In this document: piece by piece, positions 57,899-64,000 of the stretch | How the letters are laid out: each line of letters begins with the position of its first letter | How positions within the stretch are numbered: the first letter of the stretch is position 1 | NCBI GenBank assembly: GCA_947095535.1 | Contig: OX352772.1 | Span: forward strand, 257,885,992-257,949,991 | Origin: Poecilobothrus nobilitatus | Taxonomy: Eukaryota; Arthropoda; Insecta; Diptera; Dolichopodidae | Direction of reading: 5' to 3' | Length of the DNA: 64,000 bases | Notes under the pieces: generated by a model | Databases searched by the model: none | What the model was told of the DNA's origin: nothing | The model's input: the letters and a program-made list of their open reading frames with translations, nothing else | Position numbers and translations under genes: made by a program

Positions 57899-59559
57899 GA
57901 AGAAATATATAAAAGAATATATTATATAAAAGATGAGTTCAGTTGAAAGTAAAAGTTTCAAGCTAGTACAAGCTTTATTTTTTAAGTGAACGAACTTTAT
58001 GGATTTATGTTTTATGTGATTTGGGAGCTTTGGTGAAATATTTTAATTTGGAATTGTGATTTTTGAACCCTGATTGGAAATTTTATGGATTTTTTGTTTT
58101 GTATGATTTCGGTGACACAGTTTAATTTTCAACACGCTGATTATTTTAAGGGCCGCTATAAAAAAGTTTGTACCGCTGTTACTGTAAAAAAAAATAAAAT
58201 TTGTTGTGGCTTGTATCCTACTAAAGCCACGCCATTTTTTACTGTTACATGAACGTGAAAATAATTTAGCGGTTTCTCTTAACAATCTTTTTGAATATAT
58301 AAAAGCGAAAATGTACTTCTGAAAATGTTGGTAGAGACTCCTCATATCATATCTCTTCTTATTATTATATGATCTCTTCAGGTATTCCTATTTCAGACGC
58401 TTAACTAAGTGCTAAATTTATTCTTAATTTTATTTTAATTTTTAATTTGTTATTTAACTTTAAAATAATAATATTATTATTATAATAAATAAAATTATGA
58501 TAATCAAAAATAAAAAAAAAAAAAGAAGAAAAAAACTGTGTTGAACTAATTTTTATATACTTGTAAACAGTGCTCTTGTAAAATTGAATAGCTTATTCAT
58601 CTTTTAAATTTTAACAAAAAAAAAATATTTTTTTCCCTTTTTGTTAAACTTTTGTTAAAAAAGAATAAATTAAATTAGAATCAGCTTTTTTAATTTTCTT
58701 ATTTACTTTTTTTAAATTATTGTTTATTATTGCTAGTACTTTTGCTGAAAACTTTGAACTCTTTTTAAATTGCCGTTTTTGTTTTTAATTGCTAAAGTAA
58801 ATATTATTTATATAATCAAAAATGAATTTAAATGCAATAGTTCAAACTCCACAGTTTATGACGCAAAAACCGAAACTGTTACATGCAGGAGTTTTTGTAA
58901 GAAGCGCTTCCGTGGAGTTGTTTTTTTGTTTTGTTAAATAACTTAACTTATATTTTATACAATTACAATTTGTTACATCCAATTATTTAATTTTTTACCT
59001 TTTTTTTGTTAACTTAAACTAATATAAGATTATAAATTGTAAAATTATTTATAGACTATTTTTAAAGAAATTTTAAACAGATTATAAAATATAAAATTTT
59101 ATTGCTATACATAAATTGTATTATCTTATATTATTTTCTTTTTTGAGTTTTATAAATAATAAATAATAATTATATACCTGTTTTGTTATTTTAAAATATA
59201 ATGTAATTTTATAAAATACAAATTTAAATCACGACCTTAACCGAGGTTGTCCGGTCTTAAATTATTTTGGTTATACATTATGGCAAAAGTAAACCTTTGA
59301 TATTATATTAATTAATTAAGCGCTAAACAAGATGCTTATACATTTATTTTGAAGAAGACAATAAAAATATAATAAAATAAATTAAAAATTATGTTACCAA
59401 GTTTGTGCTAAAATTGCAATGACAACTAATATAAGAATAATAATATATAATATTATAATAAAATATAATATTATGTATAATAAGATTGTATTTTTAATTG
59501 TAAGTAAGAATTTTTTCTGTAATTTTTTTTTAAAAGTGCATAGATTTTCATGTGCATCA
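57899..59559. other. AT-rich region, no gene recognised
   Basis: A 100-residue minus-strand frame at 58043-58345 has no recognisable domain. Inverted words around TTACTGT/ACTGTTAC occur near 58175-58250. Nothing firm. Confidence 0.4.
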
Positions 59560-61250
59560 TTGAAATTTGAAGTGCATCATTTTAAATTCTTCCGGTAGAT
59601 CGTTGTATACTTTCAAGCAATTGCATAAGCAATTATTTTTTTGCTTATCTGTTTTAAAGAGCGATAAGTAGAATTTAGATTTGTTTTGCGTATTGTAATT
59701 GTGAAAGTCAAAATTCTGTTGAATTATAAAATTGTGTTTTGGTTTGTTGTTTATTATTTTAAACGCAATTATAAATAATTACCTTTTACTGATACTTGAA
59801 AAAGTGAGGTACTTTTCTGTATAGAGCATGTAGGTTGGATATAGAATGGGATAACCATGTATTATTTTTATTGCTTACTTCAGTAAAATTTCAATTTTCT
59901 TTAGATAAATTTGTATAGCTCTACTACAAATTGGTTTAACAAAAACAACATTTGATAAGATGTAGGATGAATATATAACATATATAACGTATTTCTACTT
60001 AAGAAATTTTTTAATCTTCTTAGGAAAAATATATACGGAGAAGTTTTCACTACTAGATGGTCTATATGTTTTTCCATTTGAGCTTGCTGTCTATAAGTAA
60101 GCTTAAATAATTATATATCTTTACAACTTTTATTTTAGTACCATTATGAGTGAAGGTAGCATCATTAAAAACTTTCGAAAAGTAGTATTTTGGTTTTTTT
60201 TTGTATTCATAACAACCTATTTTTTTGAAGCCACTTACTAATAAGTATTAAATCTTGCAATATAACAGTTTTAAGGTTTGCTTTGAGTCTGCATATTTTA
60301 CGACTGCATCGTCAGCAAATAGCTGTATTTTTCCATTAAGGTTAAGACGTGATAGATCATGAATATAAATTTTGAACAAAACTGGACCTAAAACTGATCC
60401 TTACACTTCCTTCTTGATTATTCCCAAAGTACTGAAGATTTCACAAATTCGTACACATTGTGTCCTCCAATCTAGGTATGATTTAAAGAAAGCGATTTGA
60501 TCATTCGAAAAATTTAATCTAGAAAGTTTGTGGAGCAATATTTTGTGATCGACACAATCGAATGCTTTCTGTAAATCAATGAAAACACAAGCTCTGTTTT
60601 CCCATTATCCATATTTTTGGTATTAAAATCTGTTAAGGACAGCCAAGCAGCAATTGTATTCGAGTTTTCGTCGAAACCGTATTGTTCTGAGCTCAGTATT
60701 CCATTATTTCGCATAAATGCGTCGAGTCTCTCTTTTACAATAATTTCGAATACTTTTGAAAAACTCGATAATATCGATACTGGCCTGTAGTTTGAGGAAT
60801 TTGTGATCTTCAGTTTTATAAATTGGCGTAACAACGGAGTGGTTAATGAATTTTACCAAAATCGGTGCTAACCTATCTGAATATTTTTTTATGAATTAGG
60901 CTGAAATACCATCGCAACCTGTTGCAGCAGACTGTTTTAAAGAACTAATGGCAGAATTTATTTCCTCTAGGTTCACTAAATCTAAACTAAATTTATTATA
61001 TACATATTCAATTTCTCCGTCTGATATATCTAACGTATCTGTTATCGTAGTAAAGAATTTGTTCATTATATTACTTATATCATAAGGATTAGATATAATC
61101 TCATTATCGTAATTAATAACTTTTAGTTTACTTTCACAAATATTAAGTGTTTTATTTAGCATAATAGACTTATACACCATCCAAAAGTATTTGGGGTTTG
61201 CCAGAGTCTTTCAAAATTTGTTGAGAATAATAATTAGCTTTAGCAGTTGA
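59560..61250 (-). pseudogene. non-LTR reverse transcriptase fragment (CR1/jockey-like)
   Basis: Minus-strand RT pieces. 60896-61180: ISNIMNKFFTTITDTL and EINSAISSLKQSAATGCDG, the start of the RT. 60514-60834: SNYRPVSILSSFSKVFE and NNGILSSEQYGF. Further on (60290-60430): GSVLGPVLFKIYIHDLS and IQLFADDAVVKYAD, so motif C is intact. The C-terminus near 59560-59780 reads FKIINNKPKHNF and CLKVYNDLPEEFK. No RNase H follows. Several frame breaks. The endonuclease end would lie towards the assembly gap at 61301. Confidence 0.75.
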
Positions 61251-61300
61251 GATCAAATTTCTTACTTTGTTTTTATATAGATTATATAAGTTTTGAACAT

Positions 61301-61500
61301 NNNNNNNNNNNNNNNNNNNNNNNNNNNNNNNNNNNNNNNNNNNNNNNNNNNNNNNNNNNNNNNNNNNNNNNNNNNNNNNNNNNNNNNNNNNNNNNNNNNN
61401 NNNNNNNNNNNNNNNNNNNNNNNNNNNNNNNNNNNNNNNNNNNNNNNNNNNNNNNNNNNNNNNNNNNNNNNNNNNNNNNNNNNNNNNNNNNNNNNNNNNN
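61301..61500. other. assembly gap (200 N)
   Basis: Run of 200 undetermined bases, probably a placeholder of fixed size. Base composition changes sharply across it, from AT-rich to GC-rich. Confidence 1.
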
Positions 61501-63995
61501 TCTTGAATACCGCCAGGTCACCTTCCCCGCGTCTGTTGTACACCGATTGCCGCCTCTGTGCCAGTAGAGCAATCGGTGTAGCCCCAGCAATCACCAGGAC
61601 AGCCGGCTCAGAGACTGTCCTGTAGGCAGACGCCACCCTCAGAGCGGCCCTCCTTTGTACCTGGCCCAGCCTCTTTTTGTACATTTCCTTGGCTAGAGCA
61701 TGTGCTCACACCTCGGATCCGTACAGAAAAACTGACTGGACCGATGACATAAGGAGCCTCCTCTTCGCGGCCCTGGGTCCTCCCACGTTGGCCATCAGCC
61801 GGCTCAGCAATGTTACGCCCGCTGCCGCCTTGTCCACCGTCGCCCGAATCTGCTCGAAGAACCTGAGGCTACAATCCACTAGCACTCCGAGGTATTTTAC
61901 CGCCGGCTTCGACAAGACTTTCACCTCCCCAACCTGCAGCGGAAGGATAGTGGCTATCATCCTCCTAGTGAGGACCACGATCTCCGTTTTACTTAGAGCC
62001 AGAGACAGCCCTCACTCTGCCATCCATGCACCGATGCGCCGAATGCTTGGTTGATCTTGAGCTGCGCCAGCTCCACGCTCCTTGCCTCAACGAGCAGTGC
62101 CACGTCATCGGCATATCCAACGAGAATTGTCTCGTCGAGCATGTCCTAGCGCACCCAGCCGGCATAGGCAGCGTTCCAGAAATCTGGTCCGAGGACAGAA
62201 CCCTGCGCCTCGCCTGCAGTAACCACCATGCTCCTTGCCCTCTGCGAAGTATCGTGCGTCAGAGTCCGATCGGCCAGGTAATCGTCCATCATCCGGAGAA
62301 GGTATTCCGGAACCCGGAAGTTCACCTCCAGTGCTCTGATGACGTCCACCCATCTGAGAGTTAAAAGCATTTCTCACATCGAGCGTCACCAAGAGGACCA
62401 GTCGACGTGAGAAATGGTTGTAACTCTCCGTCGTTTTACAGCATTCATTACCTCGGCAATGGCATCCACCGTTGACTTACCGGACCTGAAGCCGTACTGC
62501 CGCGGAGAAAGCCCCCTAGCGAAGTGCAGCCTCGTCCTAAGCAGCTTCTCCAAGATCTTCCCCGCCGTATCCAGCATACACAGCAGCCGGTAGAAAGATG
62601 GAAGCTCGGATCTCCCTTTCCCTTGCCGATCAGCACAAGGCGCGCTGTCTTCCAGCGAGCAGGGAAGACTCCCGCTGAAAGACACGCATTGTGCATATTC
62701 AGCAAGAGTTCAGGCCCAGCCCTTAACACTAGGTTCCATATTTCCCCCGGTAATACGTCCGGCCGGAATGCTGTCTTTGGTTTGAGAGAGCAGACAGCGG
62801 TTTCCAGCTCCTCCATGGAGAAGTAGACAATCTCGCCTCGGGAGTCCGCACTCCTTCTCATTCGCACCGAATGCGCAGGGAATAGTCCATTGACAATTCT
62901 CTCCGTGGAAGCAGCATCCATGGGGGCGGCACCACCTCTCATGCCAAGCTTTTGAGTTACGATTTTGTAACCCAAACCCCATGGATCTGTCTCGACATCC
63001 TCCCTCAACTTCCTTAGACACCGAACCTTACTACCACTGATGGCCCGGCGAATCTCCTTCTTCTTGGCGTTGTGGTCGGCAGACCAACGGGCAATCTCAT
63101 CCCGGCCTCTAGCGCGCTGCGACTTGCGCCGAAGCCTTAAACATTCACGCCTCAACTCCGCGATTTCATGAGTCCACCAGTATACCGGTCTTTTCCCGTG
63201 ACGAGGCCCTTTCCGGTGTATTAGAAGCCCCGCACGCCTACAATACCGTCCTCATGGTAGAGTCGACGATCTCCTCGCACCGGCTCCGTTTCCCTCGGAC
63301 AGCTGCCATGGGTGCCACTACCTCCCATGAAACTGAGCGGGCGAACTTAGCCACGTCAACCCTACTCATGGCCCAGGGAGAGCAACCAGCAGGCACCGCT
63401 TGCCACTGCTGGCCTTCCCGCAACTCGAATACGATATACTGATGGTCACTGCCCGTATAGTCCTCGATCACATGCCAGTTCCGAACAAAGGGGGCGAGCT
63501 GCTCGGATGCAAAGGAGACATCTGGAATGGTTTCCGAATATCCTGGCCGTCTAAAGGTGGAGGATAATTCATCCCCCATTCCAAAGCCTTAGCATTGAAA
63601 TTGCCACCCACCACCAGGCCCCCAGAAGTACCAAGGATCATGTCTTCAAGATCGCCCACTTTCTCCATGAATTCGCTGGGGGTGAGGTACACGCTACCTA
63701 CCACTTTCTCTATGAATTCGTTAGGGGTGAGGTACACGCTAACGGAAGTTGCTTCCCTACATCTAACCCAGACGAAACTACGCCCATGTCCGTGCTCCTT
63801 CACCGGAAGTTCCGCCGGATCCGGGATCCATAACGCTGCTGTCCCCAAGTCATCTGGGTACCATGGAGAAGGGTGGTTATGACTATACTGCTCACTAATG
63901 AGCAGTAGGTCAATATCCTTCTCTCTGGCCATTTGGCGGAGAAGATCACTAGCAACCCGACTCCTATTCAGGTTGGCCTGCAGGATTTTAATCAT
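61501..63995 (-). pseudogene. R1-like ORF2: endonuclease and reverse transcriptase
   Basis: Starts MIKILQANLNRSRVASDLL. Endonuclease: LLISEQYSHNH (Glu), SVYLTPNEF, LVVGGNFNAKALEWG; after a frame break, FRRPGYSETIPDVSFASE and DYTGSDHQYIVFEL (63238-63579). RT (62448-63155 onward): ELETAVCSLKPKTAF, FPARWKTARLVLIGKGKGD, then in another frame CMLDTAGKILEKLLRTRL, SPRQYGFRSGKSTVDAI, VTLDVRNAFNS (motif A), AQGSVLGP (motif B), ILVGYADDVALLVEA (motif C), and AVKYLGVLVDCSLRF. The segment at 61501-61684 (RLGQVQRRAALRVASAYRTVS) is the thumb/C-terminal part. At least four frame breaks. Order and words match the R1 clade. A 45-bp tandem duplication sits in the endonuclease. Confidence 0.85.
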
Positions 63996-64000
63996 CTTGA
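61501..64000 (-). mobile_element. R1-like non-LTR retrotransposon, partial
   Basis: GC-rich minus-strand element whose 5' end lies beyond the window and whose 3' end is in the gap. It holds ORF2 from its first residues (63995) to beyond the RT. Composition is unlike everything else here. Confidence 0.85.

Noticed and set aside
58043..58345. 100-residue minus-strand frame as a gene
   Set aside because: No recognisable motif and no homologous copy in the window.

Overview
This window looks like repeat-rich, AT-rich heterochromatin of a higher fly, possibly a tephritid. That reading is inferred from the element mix: DINE-1/mini-me-like elements with GTCC microsatellites, a DD41D 'rosa-type' mariner, and jockey-, LOA- and R1-like non-LTR retrotransposons. 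I found no convincing single-copy host gene and no tRNA or rRNA gene. Nearly every protein-coding trace belongs to a transposable element, and each one carries stops, frameshifts or deletions.

Layout, left to right. 1-5115: two near-identical copies of a hAT transposase pseudogene (offset exactly 3372 bp) separated by a DINE-like element (A) built of 147-bp tandem monomers. 5519-6779: a mariner with TA duplications. 7208-14245: three copies (D1, D2, D3) of a second DINE-like family, D2 and D3 forming a large inverted pair around a fold-back element. 14727-16410: retrotransposon tail, fold-back and a short Helitron candidate. 16758-21995: a diverged DINE relative split by a jockey-like retrotransposon. 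22345-24700: two copies of a ~300-bp repeat with D4 inserted. 24703-29985: DINE element B, whose array runs into a 4.19-kb (TTATTG)n tract of about 698 units.

30769-33680: a complete hAT element with an exact 8-bp target duplication. 35605-35872: a 268-bp element flanked by a 12-bp target duplication and carrying a hammerhead-ribozyme core. 36622-37365: a Polinton-type integrase tail beside a GC-rich minisatellite. 38625-43040 and 47907-53227: two LOA-like retrotransposons, each with a 10-bp target duplication; the second is full length and may start with an HDV-like ribozyme. 43428-45439: full-length DINE element C. 53280-57898: a DNA transposon (Sola-like DDD/E protein) with D5 nested inside. 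59560-61250: RT fragments. 61301-61500: assembly gap. 61501-64000: GC-rich R1-type retrotransposon running off the window.

The parts do not form a pathway. They are layers of insertions. The most informative signals are structural: target duplications, empty sites, inverted repeats, two candidate self-cleaving ribozymes, and the 147-bp and hexanucleotide tandem arrays. All alignments were made by eye.
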